A stretch of 64,000 nucleotides of DNA from contig NZ_MBEJ01000083.1 in NCBI RefSeq assembly GCF_001953975.1, positions 1-64,000 of the forward strand, written 5' to 3'. Under the pieces are notes generated by a model, which worked only from the letters and a program-made list of their open reading frames with translations, did no database searches and had not been told where the DNA came from. The position numbers and the translations under genes are program-made. This document shows, one piece after another, positions 1-9,820 of the stretch; the first letter of the stretch is position 1, and the number at the start of each line of letters is the position of its first letter. The stretch is from Mycobacterium sp. NS-7484. GTDB taxonomy: Bacteria > Actinomycetota > Actinomycetes > Mycobacteriales > Mycobacteriaceae.

Positions 1-59
1 GACCACCGAGATCTCCACGCGTAAGATCGTCGGCAGCGTCAGTTGTGTATAAGAGACAG
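1..59 (+). other. Illumina Nextera/P5 adapter read into the contig end (artefact)
   Basis: The first 18 bases match the inner part of the Illumina P5 oligo with one mismatch. Bases 19-26 read GCGTAAGA, the i5 index I know as S517/N517. Bases 27-40 are TCGTCGGCAGCGTC, and 41-59 are AGTTGTGTATAAGAGACAG, the Tn5 mosaic end with one A-to-T change. Genomic sequence therefore begins near base 60. This is library adapter, not biology, and it supplies the false last residues LSLIHN and the stop codon of the neighbouring gene. Confidence 0.97.
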
Positions 60-1208
60 GACATAGACCGTGCGGGGCGGGGCCTGCGGGGCCGGTGCCG
101 GAGCTTCCTGGACCACCGGAATCGGCGCCTTGATGGTCTCCGGTGGCGGGGCCGGCGGCGGCGCCTGCTGGACGGGTTGGGCCTGCGGGGCCGGCGGCGC
201 CGGCGCGGGCAGCTGCACCGGGACACTCGGCGCCACGGCGCCCTGCGCCGGAGACGGCCGCTGATCGACCGTCGGCCGGATGCTCACCGCGAGCGAAATG
301 ACCAGGGCCACAACACCCACCACGAACACCGAGGTCAATGCGCTGCCGACCAGCAGGAACGGTTTCCGTTCCTCCTCCAGCGGCATCTCGTCGGCGGCGT
401 AATCGATGCCGTCGATCGGTTCGGCACCAACCGGGGCCATCTCGGTGGCCAGGCCGGCCAGCGAATAGGCACTGCCGGCGGTGGTGCCGTCGGGATCTTG
501 CGAGTAGGCCAACCCGACGGTGGACGCCTCGAAGGCGGGCGCATTGGCCGAGGCCAGTGCCGCGCCCCGGGCCAATGCCATCTCCGGCTCGTCGGGAGCG
601 CTGACCGGGAGGGACACCAGGTGTTCGAGGTGGGATTTGACCGAGGCGACATCCACACCGGAACCCAGAACGAACATGCCGTCCGGCGCGGTATCGGACG
701 CCTCGACCGCGGCGGCCATGTCGGTGAGCACGGCCATCGCGTCGGTGCTGTGTAGAGACTGCGCCAGCACCTTGACCACCGAGCCGTCGTCGGTCTTGAC
801 CACCGACAGCGTCGCGGCGTCACGGTCGATGAACAGCAGGGCCGTCGTGTCGTAACCGACCGCTCGGCCGACCGCCTGTGCCAGTGCCGCGCCGGCATGA
901 CCCTCGGAGACGAGCATGACGTCGTCGATGCCGTGAGCGGCCAGCTTGTCACGCAGGGCGGAGGCATCGGAATGGTCGGTCCAGGTGACGCCGATCGCCT
1001 TCAGGTGGTGCCCACCCGTCGTGGCGCTCTCTTTCGTCCCGAGGATCGCGGCGAGCACCTGATCGGCCGCGCCGACGGTTGCCGAATCCTCACCGGCGGT
1101 CACGTCGAAGACGTCGTGATCGACGGTGACGCCGTCGGCTTTCTCCCCCTCGACCAGCACCATGCGGACCGTCGTAGGTGCCATCGCCACACCCAGTACG
1201 ATGTCCAC
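60..1208 (-). CDS. Membrane protein with degenerate actin/Hsp70-like N-domain and Pro-rich tail; 3' end missing
   Basis: 383 codons remain before adapter sequence cuts the gene; the true C-terminus is unknown. A GTG start is chosen because GGAGGG lies 4 nt upstream and the N-terminus MDIVLGVAMA then matches the paralogue ending at 4885. Residues 1-215 keep an ASKHA-like outline: an N-terminal beta-hairpin (VLGVAMAPTTVRMVLVEG), an acidic strand near 124 (LLFIDRDAATLSVV), and a late glycine motif with an Ala/Gly helix (GMFVLGSGVD near 177, then ALARGAALAS). Residues 284-310 form one membrane span, followed by a Pro/Ala/Gln-rich, probably extracytoplasmic tail. I believe this is the mycobacterial DUF7159 group, of unknown function. 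The kinase/ATPase glycines are poorly kept, so activity is doubtful. Confidence 0.75.
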
Positions 1209-1428
1209 CAAGCCCTCCAATGTGTTTGCTGCACTGTCGTTGTCGCCATTGCGCACACATTCCGCACGAGCCGACAACTAGAACCTTCATCGGTGCAACC
1301 TGCTCGATCGTTACACCCGCACGTATTAGCTACAGCGCTGGATTCCGGTCGGACCGCGACGGCCTGGTGCACGCCGGCGCCGGTTAGTTAGACACTACTC
1401 GGTATTACGACAGATGGCGCCGACCGGT

Positions 1429-2745
<1,317 letters not shown>

Positions 2746-2865
2746 TTGGCGAGAATGTCGGCCGCGGGTTTCAACTGCGCGGCGGATGTGTTTCAGCCGT
2801 GTTTCTGACTTCTCACGCTGTGCGTTGGGCTTCTGTTTCTGTTTCTGGCGCGCGTTTCTGGCCCG

Positions 2866-3113
2866 CCGATTTCTACCCCAGGGCTGTCGATCGACGCTCG
2901 GCACAACCCTCTGGTCGAAAGCGGCGCAGACAAGAACCAACGCCCAACCCCAGCCCACCGATTTCTACCCCAGGGTTGTCGATCGACGCTCAGCACAACC
3001 CTCTGGTCGAAAACCACGCAGACATGAACCAACGCCCGACCGTGCCGCGCCGATTTCTACCCCAGGGCTACCGATCGACACTCAGCACAACCCTCTGGTC
3101 GAAAACCACGCAG
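2866..3113. repeat. Three tandem copies of a 92-bp palindrome-bearing repeat
   Basis: Units begin at 2866, 2958 and 3050, exactly 92 bp apart; the last copy is cut after about 64 bp. Each begins CCGATTTCTACCCCAGGG and ends CAACCCTCTGGTCGAAA, which are imperfect inverted arms (14 of 18 positions complementary from TTTCTACC to GGTCGAAA). They fill the 375-nt gap between dcd and amt, where I see no gene. The section 2790-2860 is rich in TTTCTG and may be decayed repeat. A related element lies inverted at 6556-6614. Confidence 0.9.
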
Positions 3114-3120
3114 GTGCTCG

Positions 3121-3687
3121 CTAGTTGACGAAGTTCAAATACGACCGCGACGGCGTCGGGCCACGCTGACCCTGGTATTTCGAGCCAACCTTGTCGCTGC
3201 CGTAGGGATGCTCGGCCGGGCTGGTCAACCGCAGCAGGCAGAGCTGACCGATCTTCATCCCCGGCCACAGCGTGATGGGCAGGTTGGCCACGTTGGAGAG
3301 CTCCAGCGTGATGTGTCCGGAGAAGCCCGGGTCGATGAACCCGGCCGTGGAGTGCGTCAACAATCCGAGCCGGCCCAGTGAGGACTTGCCTTCCAACCGG
3401 CCGGCGAGATCCTCGGGCAGCGTGCACACCTCCAGCGTCGACCCGAGAACGAACTCGCCGGGATGCAACACGAACGGCTCGCCTTCGGCCGGTTCGACCA
3501 GCGTGGTCAACTCGTCCTGCTGCTTGGCCGGATCGATGTGGGTGTAGCGGGTGTTGTTGAACACCCGGAACAAATTGTCCAGGCGGACGTCGACGCTCGA
3601 CGGCTGCACCAGCGCATCGTCGAATGGCTCGATGGCGAGGCGTTTCGCAGCGATCTCGGCCCGGATGTCTCGATCGGAGAGCAGCAC
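3121..3687 (-). CDS. dcd: dCTP deaminase (probably bifunctional, dUMP-forming)
   Basis: A 188-residue cytosolic enzyme of the dUTPase/Dcd beta-barrel superfamily; the M. tuberculosis orthologue (Rv0321) has almost the same length and converts dCTP to dUMP in two steps. Family motifs are in order: [13 protein letters not shown] near 100, [16 protein letters not shown] near 117-132 with the catalytic Glu region, and a C-terminal [15 protein letters not shown] lid. The gene is unbroken. The DUF7159-like gene upstream on the same strand ends 16 nt before it, so they may be cotranscribed. The bifunctional call rests on phylogenetic proximity, not on a residue I can test here. Confidence 0.96.
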   Translation of the reverse strand: MLLSDRDIRAEIAAKRLAIEPFDDALVQPSSVDVRLDNLFRVFNNTRYTHIDPAKQQDELTTLVEPAEGEPFVLHPGEFVLGSTLEVCTLPEDLAGRLEGKSSLGRLGLLTHSTAGFIDPGFSGHITLELSNVANLPITLWPGMKIGQLCLLRLTSPAEHPYGSDKVGSKYQGQRGPTPSRSYLNFVN

Positions 3688-3703
3688 CCGACGAGCGTAT
3701 CCG

Positions 3704-4885
3704 CTACTTACCGATCATCTCCGTCAGTGCCGGCAACGTGATGTCGGTGTGCGGGACGGTGATGGGCGTCTGCGCTGCATGCACCGCCGGTGGCACCACC
3801 TTCTGCGCGACGGCGTTGATCTGCGGGTTACTCAGCGCCGCGACGAGCAGCGGGTTGGGCGGCTGGGCCGGAGCCATCGGCGGCGGAGCCGCAGCGGGGG
3901 GTGGCGGCATCAGCACCGGCGGCGCTTCGGGAGCCGGTGCGGGCGGCGGGAGCGGCTCGGCACGCGCGGCCGGTTTCGACGCCTGCGGCGGCGGATCGCC
4001 GTCGCCCCCTTCCACGGCGAGCGCGACGAACAGTGAACCGGCCAGCACCAACACGGCGGTGACCACGACCATCGTCAGGGTTCGGACCAGTGGGTCTTTG
4101 GCGGGTGTCGGTGCGTCGGCGTCAGGCTCATCCAGTTCCGGCGCGACCGCCAGCCGGGCGGCGCGGGGAACGAAGATCGACCCGGTCGCCTCGTCGGTTT
4201 CGGGATGTTGGGTGCCCGCACTGGCAAGCAACGCACCACGACCCATCAGGAAGGCCGCGTCGTCGCTGAGTGCGACCGGGCGCTCCATCACCGAATTGAC
4301 TTCTTCCACAAGGCTTTCCAGTCCAGGGTCAGATCCGGCGATGACGACGGCGTCGATCGGTTCACCGAAGCTGTCGCAGGCGCCGCGCAGCGCCAACACC
4401 GTGGCGGCCTGATCCGCGCCGTCGAGAAGGCGGCTACGCATGTGTTGCGCCCCGTCGTCGCTCACACCGGTCACCGCCAGCAGCGTCACGTCGGGTTCCA
4501 CCACGCATAGCGCGATCGAGTCCCGGCCCGTCGTCGTGCACGTGTACTCGGCGGCCGCTTCGAGCGCATCGGAGGTGGGGGCCACCGCGACGTTGGTGAT
4601 GCCGGCCTCGAGCAGGGAGTCGAGAACCAACTTGGCCTCGATGGAGACGGCGTCGGTCCAGGTCAGCGCCACGCGCACAACAGTGTTCCCATTCGCCGAA
4701 GCCGCGGCATACGTCCCGAGGACCGCGCTGACTACATGCTCGCTGAAGCCCGGTTGCTCGACGCCGGTGCGGGTGTCCACCTCGAACGAGTCGTGGTCGA
4801 TCACCGCCCCGTCACCACAGCTGCCCTCCACCAGGAGCAGCCGGGCGTCACGCGACGTCATGGCAATACCGATGACAACATCCAT
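3704..4885 (-). CDS. Membrane protein with degenerate actin/Hsp70-like N-domain and Pro-rich tail
   Basis: 393 residues, a paralogue of the truncated gene at the contig start: [10 protein letters not shown]...LLLVEG at the N-terminus, [19 protein letters not shown] near 122, [11 protein letters not shown] near 180 and [12 protein letters not shown] near 212. These occupy the places of phosphate-1, phosphate-2 and adenosine motifs in ASKHA proteins, but the key glycines and acids are mostly lost. One membrane span lies at about 268-291, followed by a Pro/Ala-rich tail of about 100 residues ending in a short hydrophobic stretch, consistent with a cytosolic sensor-like domain and an external tail. 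It lies directly upstream of dcd. Function unknown; probably DUF7159. Confidence 0.8.
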   Translation of the reverse strand: MDVVIGIAMTSRDARLLLVEGSCGDGAVIDHDSFEVDTRTGVEQPGFSEHVVSAVLGTYAAASANGNTVVRVALTWTDAVSIEAKLVLDSLLEAGITNVAVAPTSDALEAAAEYTCTTTGRDSIALCVVEPDVTLLAVTGVSDDGAQHMRSRLLDGADQAATVLALRGACDSFGEPIDAVVIAGSDPGLESLVEEVNSVMERPVALSDDAAFLMGRGALLASAGTQHPETDEATGSIFVPRAARLAVAPELDEPDADAPTPAKDPLVRTLTMVVVTAVLVLAGSLFVALAVEGGDGDPPPQASKPAARAEPLPPPAPAPEAPPVLMPPPPAAAPPPMAPAQPPNPLLVAALSNPQINAVAQKVVPPAVHAAQTPITVPHTDITLPALTEMIGK

Positions 4886-5206
4886 TCGTTGAAATCCCTC
4901 GGTTGATTCGGACCCGACGGGATTCGACGCTAGCGACGGGCCCTGAGAACATCGGCCCGAGGATTTACACGACTCTCAGGGTGGGGCGCGATCGGCAATC
5001 ATGTTTGTGGGCCGAATGTTTCGCCCCGGCTGCCTGGCTTCAAGATCCACACTGGACAGCACTGCGACGAGTGCGTCGGCGACCTTCGCCACGGGGCGGC
5101 AGTCGACGTAGGGCTTTCCCAGCGTCAATTTCTTAGACTCACCGGGTCGAGGCCGCACCGCCTTACCCATCGCGGCGGCCGGCTTGCTATCCTTCGTCAG
5201 CACCAG
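4886..5206. other. Gene-poor interval before tRNA-Gly
   Basis: I see no convincing gene. A 64-codon minus-strand reading frame (stop at 4976, ATG at 5170) is possible but has no ribosome-binding site. Its longer form, beginning MEPMTGIEPAYSAW, is the antisense translation of the tRNA, a familiar spurious call. The right part of the interval should contain the tRNA promoter. Confidence 0.5.
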
Positions 5207-5280
5207 GCCGATGTAGTTCAATGGCAGAACATCAGCTTCCCAAGCTGAATACGCGGGTTCGATTCCCGTCATCGGCTCCA
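5207..5280 (+). tRNA. tRNA-Gly (anticodon CCC)
   Basis: A 74-nt cloverleaf. The acceptor GCCGATG pairs with CATCGGC, the anticodon stem TCAGC/GCTGA encloses the loop TTCCCAA (anticodon CCC), and the T arm is CGGGTTCGATTCCCG. CCA is genome encoded. An integrase remnant and an MmpS-like gene lie directly downstream, so this may have been an integration site. I found no second copy of its 3' end. Confidence 0.97.
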
Positions 5281-5482
5281 CTGTTTTAGCAGGTCAAGCA
5301 CTGTTTTCTGTCGCACTGTCGGCGCTCCACCACCTGCCTGTGCCCGCATTGCGCCCGTACTTGGGCAGTCGCTACCGCCGAACGCATCGGGATTACGTTT
5401 TGCTGAGCAGCTGGATCCTGCCCCGTAGAACGCTGGTAATCGCCTACATTGGGCAGTCGTCATCGCATCGCCAGGGGGAATC

Positions 5483-6034
5483 GTGACTCAGCCGACGCCC
5501 GAAAACCAAGAGCCACAGAACGCGCCTGGCGCGGTGCCGCCTCAACCACCGTATGGCGGCCAGGGCGGCTATGCCGGGTATCCCCCACCGGGCTACACGC
5601 AGCCTCCGTACGGATACCAACCGCCCAAGAAACGCCGTGTGTGGCCGTGGGTCCTCGGCGGGATATGCCTTGTCATGTTCCTTGGGATCGGCGGGTGCGT
5701 GGCATTCATCGGCGGGGTTGCGAAGAACATTGATGACGAATCCAAGCGCGAGGTAACGGTTACCTACAGCGTCACCGGTTCCGGCGAATCGGTGGCGATC
5801 ACGTACTCCGGTCGAGACTTCAACACCGCCCAGGAGACAGACGCCAGCCTGCCGTGGAGCAAGGACGTCACGATTGATGGGCTGGGCAAGACGGTTACGC
5901 TCACCGCCACCAACGGTTCTGACGGCGGCACGATTACGTGCGAAATCTCTGCCAACGGCAAGACGCTCGCGCAACAAACATCCAGCGGCCCTTTCGCATC
6001 TGCGAGTTGTATCGGAAACGCGGGTGACGCCTAG
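5483..6034 (+). CDS. Single-span membrane protein with MmpS-like external domain
   Basis: 183 residues. Residues 1-48 are Pro/Gln/Tyr/Gly rich, 52-75 are a membrane span (VWPWVLGGICLVMFLGIGG), and the C-terminal 100 residues form a beta-rich domain. That domain has the MmpS pattern: VTYSVTGSGESVAITYS, LPWSKDVTI, a late ITCEI and a second Cys near the end. MmpS proteins assist MmpL lipid transporters, but no mmpL gene is nearby and the Pro-rich cytosolic extension is not typical. The GTG start follows AGGGGGAA by 3 nt. Lying between the tRNA and an integrase remnant, it could be cargo of a decayed integrated element. Confidence 0.8.
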   Translation: MTQPTPENQEPQNAPGAVPPQPPYGGQGGYAGYPPPGYTQPPYGYQPPKKRRVWPWVLGGICLVMFLGIGGCVAFIGGVAKNIDDESKREVTVTYSVTGSGESVAITYSGRDFNTAQETDASLPWSKDVTIDGLGKTVTLTATNGSDGGTITCEISANGKTLAQQTSSGPFASASCIGNAGDA

Positions 6035-6086
6035 CTAGCCGCCTCGGCGAATCGGCACAACGTTGTTCGCTGCTGCGACTGGCTTC

Positions 6087-6285
6087 GCGGGGTGTCATCG
6101 CGCCAAGTGCGCCCATCTCGTCCGCGTAGTCGTCGGCGAACAGGTGCATATAAATGGATTCCCGTCGTGCTCGGCTTCGCGTGACCCATGAACCGGCTCA
6201 CCTTGACTGTCGGGATACCGGCAGCAACGCACAAGCTGGCGTAGGTGTGCCGCAGTGCATGAAACCCCAACGCGGGCGGAAGCAC
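6087..6285 (-). pseudogene. Tyrosine recombinase (integrase) C-terminal remnant, frameshifted
   Basis: One frame reads GFHALRHTYASLCVAAGI then VSRFMGHAKPSTT, the HxLRH and GH boxes of phage-type integrases. After STT the matching continuation, IYMHLFADDYADEMGALGAM, is in another frame, so a 1-nt indel separates the box-II region from the catalytic-Tyr region. Upstream sequence to about 6450 has only short broken frames. The N-terminal and core-binding domains are gone, so the gene is dead. Its place beside tRNA-Gly fits a decayed integrative element. Confidence 0.85.
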
Positions 6286-6555
6286 CGCATACCGGCAAGC
6301 CGGTTAGCACGCAGCACGGCGGGGCGGTAGACCGCTTTGGCTGGGGCCAAGGTAAGCGCGGCTGACCGGCAAGTCGCAGGCAACGGTCAACGCGGCCAGG
6401 GCTTGCCATACCACCGCGGTCGTTGTGACGAATGTGTAGCTTTTCGTCGCACATCGATCACTTCCACACCGATAACCGACACGTTCGTCACAGCGCAGTG
6501 CGCCCCATACCGCCCGCCCGAGGCAGCGAGAGTCCTCATCGGCAATCGAGGTTCA

Positions 6556-6614
6556 CCGCTTTCGACGCCAGGGCGGTTAACCGCACGCGATCACAGCCGT
6601 GCGGTAGAAAGCGG
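6556..6614. repeat. Inverted, diverged copy of the palindromic repeat seen at 2866-3113
   Basis: The end arms CCGCTTTCGAC and GTAGAAAGCGG are near-perfect inverted repeats. Read on the minus strand it begins TTTCTACCGCACGGCTGT and ends GTCGAAAGCGG, close to the units upstream of amt. The remainder of 6286-6759 holds integrase debris on the left and no gene I can support on the right, apart from the promoter of the MarR gene. Confidence 0.75.
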
Positions 6615-6759
6615 CGCGATGGCGAGGACGGAGACAACTCACCCAATAGCGGTGCCCGCCAATAACTTCCACAAAATTGTGAAATCCGTTGCACAACTGG
6701 GCCGCGGACACGATGAACACTCACAGCCGCCACACGGCTTTGCGTGGGATACTCGCGGG

Positions 6760-7245
6760 ATGGGCAGCGCGCCGCAGCACGAGATGACCCGCACACCGGT
6801 CGACGAACTGTCGGCGTTCGAAGTGGCAACCAGGGATCTGGTCGGCGTCGCCCTGCGCAGTGTGGACCAGTTGGAGATCTCGCTGCCGCAGTTCCGGCTG
6901 TTGCTCGTCCTGCATGAGCGCGGCACTTCCACCTCGACGGAGTGCGCCCAGGCGCTCGGTGTCGTCGGCTCGACGGTGACGCGCCTTGCCGACCGGTTGG
7001 ACGCCAGCGGTCACCTGATCCGGGGTTCCGATCCCACCAACCGCAGCGTCGTCACCTTGGAGCTGACCAGCCAGGGCCGCAAGCTGGTCCGCCAGGTCAG
7101 CACCCGGCGCCGGCGGGAACTGAGCCGGGTGCTCGACCGCCTCGACCCGGCCGAGCGTGCGGCGTGCGCCTCGGCGTTGCGCCACTTCCACGAACTGCTC
7201 GCCGCCGACGACGCGGACGACCTGAATCGCCCGATCCCGCTGTAA
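6760..7245 (+). CDS. MarR-family transcriptional regulator
   Basis: 161 residues from the ATG used here (MGSAPQHEM); a second ATG eight codons on is possible. The winged helix-turn-helix is clear: LPQFRLLLVLHERG, the recognition helix region ALGVVGSTVTRLADRLDASG, and a wing with DPTNRSVVTLELTSQGRKL. Such proteins are dimeric repressors, often of an adjacent gene and responsive to small phenolic or lipophilic ligands. The next gene starts 3 nt after the stop, so the pair forms an operon and its product is the likely regulatory partner. Confidence 0.92.
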   Translation: MGSAPQHEMTRTPVDELSAFEVATRDLVGVALRSVDQLEISLPQFRLLLVLHERGTSTSTECAQALGVVGSTVTRLADRLDASGHLIRGSDPTNRSVVTLELTSQGRKLVRQVSTRRRRELSRVLDRLDPAERAACASALRHFHELLAADDADDLNRPIPL

Positions 7246-7248
7246 GAC

Positions 7249-7866
7249 ATGGATTCTCAAGCGATTTGGCGCACCGTCGACGAGCAGCGGGCGCAGTTGG
7301 CCGATCTTCTCGACACGCTTAAGCCGGACCAGTGGGCGACACCGTCGCTGTGCCGGGATTGGACTGTGAGAGACGTCGCGGTCCATCTCACCCATACCGA
7401 GTTGAGCCGCGCGGACATGATCCGTGCAGTGCTCAGATCAGGTTTCCGATTCGACGCCATGATGCGCCGGTTGGCGCTTGAGGACCGCGCCGACCCGGCC
7501 AGCATCACCGCGCGCCTGCGCGCCATGGTGGGCTCACGCAAGCGTCCCCCGATGACCAAGGAGATCGATCCGTTGATGGATCTCCTGGTGCACACGCAAG
7601 ACATCTGCGTGCCCCTGAACATCGATCGGGCCATGCCCACCGAGGCGGCCGTCGCCGTGGCAAAACACCTGTGGCAGATGAAGTTTCCGTTCGCCCCACA
7701 GCGGGATCTCCCCGGTTACCACTTCGTCGCGACGGACGCCGATTTCACCGTGGGCCCGTCGTGGGGTGCGCGGCGTGAGGCCCCGATTCGCGACATCGTG
7801 ATGATGTTCGCGCGCCGACGCGACGTGCCGGATCCCGAACCTGAGCCCGACGCCGAAGACGACTGA
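7249..7866 (+). CDS. DinB/MDMPI-fold protein (maleylpyruvate isomerase N-terminal-like)
   Basis: 205 residues with the actinobacterial TIGR03083-type pattern: an early helix with LADLLDTLKPDQWATPSLC, then WTVRDVAVHLTHTE with the first metal-ligand His, and MDLLVHTQDICVPL with further His/Asp positions. Related proteins are metal- and mycothiol-dependent transferases or isomerases; the substrate here is unknown. The acidic Pro/Glu tail (PDPEPEPDAEDD) is low complexity. Three nucleotides separate it from the MarR gene, which suggests co-expression, perhaps in thiol or aromatic stress. Confidence 0.85.
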   Translation: MDSQAIWRTVDEQRAQLADLLDTLKPDQWATPSLCRDWTVRDVAVHLTHTELSRADMIRAVLRSGFRFDAMMRRLALEDRADPASITARLRAMVGSRKRPPMTKEIDPLMDLLVHTQDICVPLNIDRAMPTEAAVAVAKHLWQMKFPFAPQRDLPGYHFVATDADFTVGPSWGARREAPIRDIVMMFARRRDVPDPEPEPDAEDD

Positions 7867-7867
7867 G

Positions 7868-7984
7868 TCAAGCGCGGTCAGCCCCGGCGGGAGTCCGCGT
7901 CCCCGCCCACAGCGCAAAGGCCACCAGGCCGCCCGCCCACACCACCGCAACGAAACCCGGTGCGGGCGGTGCTGATCCGGCCAT
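7868..7984 (-). CDS. Predicted 38-aa single-span membrane peptide
   Basis: A short frame MAGSAPPAPGFVAVVWAGG continues LVAFALWAGTRTPAGADRA and stops 1 nt beyond the stop of the convergent gene. One hydrophobic span covers residues 10-28, ending in a positively charged tail. GTGAGGA is placed 6 nt before the ATG. No family is recognised. The support is the ribosome-binding site, the membrane span, and the way it fits the gap between neighbours. Confidence 0.5.
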   Translation of the reverse strand: MAGSAPPAPGFVAVVWAGGLVAFALWAGTRTPAGADRA

Positions 7985-8041
7985 GGTGTGTCCTCACTTC
8001 TCGATCTGCGGACAAACCTAACGTCACCGGCTTTGAATCAG

Positions 8042-8947
8042 CTATGTCCCGGTATCGGGCACGGTCACCGGTGCATCGTCTTCGAAGAAGCGCCGGATCT
8101 CGACGAAGCCGCCGCGCCGGTACGCCTCATAGGCCCAGATCGCGGCGATGACCGGCAGCGGGCCGAACGCCACCCACCACCGCGCCGATGGCGGTACCAG
8201 TTCGGCGATCACCTGGGCACTGGGCCGCCCGTCGACGACGGCGGGCAACCATTCGTGCAGCAGGATCGTCAGCATGCGGGTGGCTTCGAATGGTCCGGCG
8301 GCGGTCGCCAGCACCCAACTGAGCGAGGCGATGATCAGCGCCCAGGGCCAGGCCAGCAGCAACGACTGGTTGTCGACGATGTCGGCGGCCGAGCGGATCG
8401 ATTCGGCGACGAACAAGAATCCCAGCGCGACCAACAGCACACCGATCTGAGCGGCCAGCAGGTCGTCGAGCACCGAGTTGGCCAGTTCGTCCGCCTTGCG
8501 CGTCGGCAGCCCGAACGCCAGCGACAGCAGCCCGGCCAACAGCGCCAGCAGCGTCAGCGCGGACGTGGAATCGTCGATGCGCATGAAGGAGTCGGTCAGG
8601 ATCCGCACCACCAGGCGTGAGGAGGACGACGGCGAGGTCCGATACAGGATCATCACCACCAGCCCGGAGATGATGATCGAGATCATCCAGGCCACCACGG
8701 CTGCGCAGATGATCACCAGCGCCAGCGAGCCGATCACCGGGACCAGTCGCGCGTTCTCGGTGTCGCCGTTGCGGACCACCAGGAGTGGCACCAGCCCGAT
8801 GACGACCACACCCAGGACGCGCACCAGGATGGGCAGGGTGAAGCCGGCGATGTCGCCGGGGTCGAGGTCGGGATCGGAACGGCGGATGGCGGCGATTTCG
8901 GCGCTCATCACCGACCGGGCCCGGCGGAATGACATTCTGCGCGCCAC
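8042..8947 (-). CDS. Polytopic membrane protein of unknown function
   Basis: 301 residues with about five to six membrane segments (for example LPILVRVLGVVVIGLVPLL, LALVIICAAVVAWMISIII, ALTLLALLAGLLSLAFG, QIGVLLVALGFLFV, and a WPWALIIASLSWVLATA segment). A basic N-terminus and an acidic C-terminus face opposite compositions. No catalytic motif or named family is visible. The GTG at 8947 and an ATG 12 nt downstream are both plausible starts; neither has a good Shine-Dalgarno. It precedes the exported M15-like gene in genome order and is followed by a 45-nt gap. Confidence 0.75.
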   Translation of the reverse strand: MARRMSFRRARSVMSAEIAAIRRSDPDLDPGDIAGFTLPILVRVLGVVVIGLVPLLVVRNGDTENARLVPVIGSLALVIICAAVVAWMISIIISGLVVMILYRTSPSSSSRLVVRILTDSFMRIDDSTSALTLLALLAGLLSLAFGLPTRKADELANSVLDDLLAAQIGVLLVALGFLFVAESIRSAADIVDNQSLLLAWPWALIIASLSWVLATAAGPFEATRMLTILLHEWLPAVVDGRPSAQVIAELVPPSARWWVAFGPLPVIAAIWAYEAYRRGGFVEIRRFFEDDAPVTVPDTGT

Positions 8948-8992
8948 GAGGGGAATTTAAGCCGATCCCTCAGCCGCGGGCTGATGACACGC

Positions 8993-9667
8993 TCAGCGCA
9001 GGTACAGCTCGCCGCCGGTCGGGTAGCCGCCACCTTTGGTGGTGAGGTGCACGTGGTCATAGTGGCCGTAACCGCCGGACTGCGCACCGCCGTCGGGCGT
9101 GTAGTAGGTGCCCCGCCAGATGGCGTCCTGCAGCGCGAACTTGTCGGCGTTTTTCAGCGCGTAGGCGACGATCCGGTTGCCCAGCTCGATGCCCGCGGCG
9201 CTGCTGGCGTTGGGAATCATCACGTCAAGCGCCAGGCCGTTGGGATGCCAGCGCAACGCGTCCGGACGGACGCCGCCGATCTCGTGGATCTGCGGGAAGT
9301 CCGCGCTGACGCTGCGGGCGGCGAGGATCGTCTTGACTTGCAGACCCCGCTCGGGGGCGACCCCGACGGGCAGCAGCTGCGGAATATTGATGACGCGCCA
9401 GCGCGAGGCCGTGCCGGGCTGCGTCTGCGCCGCGCTCAGTGCGATGGTCTGGGCGACGGCTGTCGACGCGGACGGTGCCGACACGATCTCCATACAGCAG
9501 GGCGGCGCCTCGGGCGCGGGAGCCGCGGCTGGTTTGGCGGACTCTTTGGCGGGGTACGGATGAGCATCGGCACCGGAGGCGAGGAACGCAGCGACCGGAG
9601 CGACGAGGACAGCCGCAACGGTCGGAAGTTTGCGCCGCCGCGGGCTGGCTAATGCGTGTCGGCCCAC
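8993..9667 (-). CDS. Exported protein with peptidase M15-like (ARB_07466-type) domain
   Basis: 224 residues. A signal peptide (Arg-rich n-region, VAAVLVAPVAAFLASGADA) is followed by a Pro/Ala-rich linker and a C-terminal domain of about 130 residues. The metal-site pattern of LAS/M15 peptidases is visible: RWHPNGLALDV and, near the end, YGHYDHVHLT, supplying His, Asp and His ligands. This suggests peptidoglycan peptide cleavage outside the membrane, though the actual reaction is unproven. It corresponds by position and length to the exported protein Rv0320 beside dcd in M. tuberculosis, so insertions have separated the two here. GTG start. Confidence 0.8.
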   Translation of the reverse strand: MGRHALASPRRRKLPTVAAVLVAPVAAFLASGADAHPYPAKESAKPAAAPAPEAPPCCMEIVSAPSASTAVAQTIALSAAQTQPGTASRWRVINIPQLLPVGVAPERGLQVKTILAARSVSADFPQIHEIGGVRPDALRWHPNGLALDVMIPNASSAAGIELGNRIVAYALKNADKFALQDAIWRGTYYTPDGGAQSGGYGHYDHVHLTTKGGGYPTGGELYLR

Positions 9668-9820
9668 ACGGGCACCATACGGGCACTTATGGCGGGTTGC
9701 AGCAACCCCTCCCCCGTTCTGAGAGTTTCCTTAACCGCCTGTCAAGCTTGCCGCCGGCGTGTTTCGGCAGGTCAAAGGTCACAAATTGGTCACGGGAAAA
9801 CCGGCTTTTTAAGACCGCGC

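Noticed and set aside
45..755. Plus-strand reading frame beginning MYKRQ
   Set aside because: Its start lies in the Nextera mosaic end, and the rest is an Arg-rich shadow of the minus-strand gene.
4976..5281. Minus-strand protein MEPMTGIEPAYSAW...
   Set aside because: The beginning is the antisense of tRNA-Gly, a well-known false gene; the remainder lacks a ribosome-binding site.
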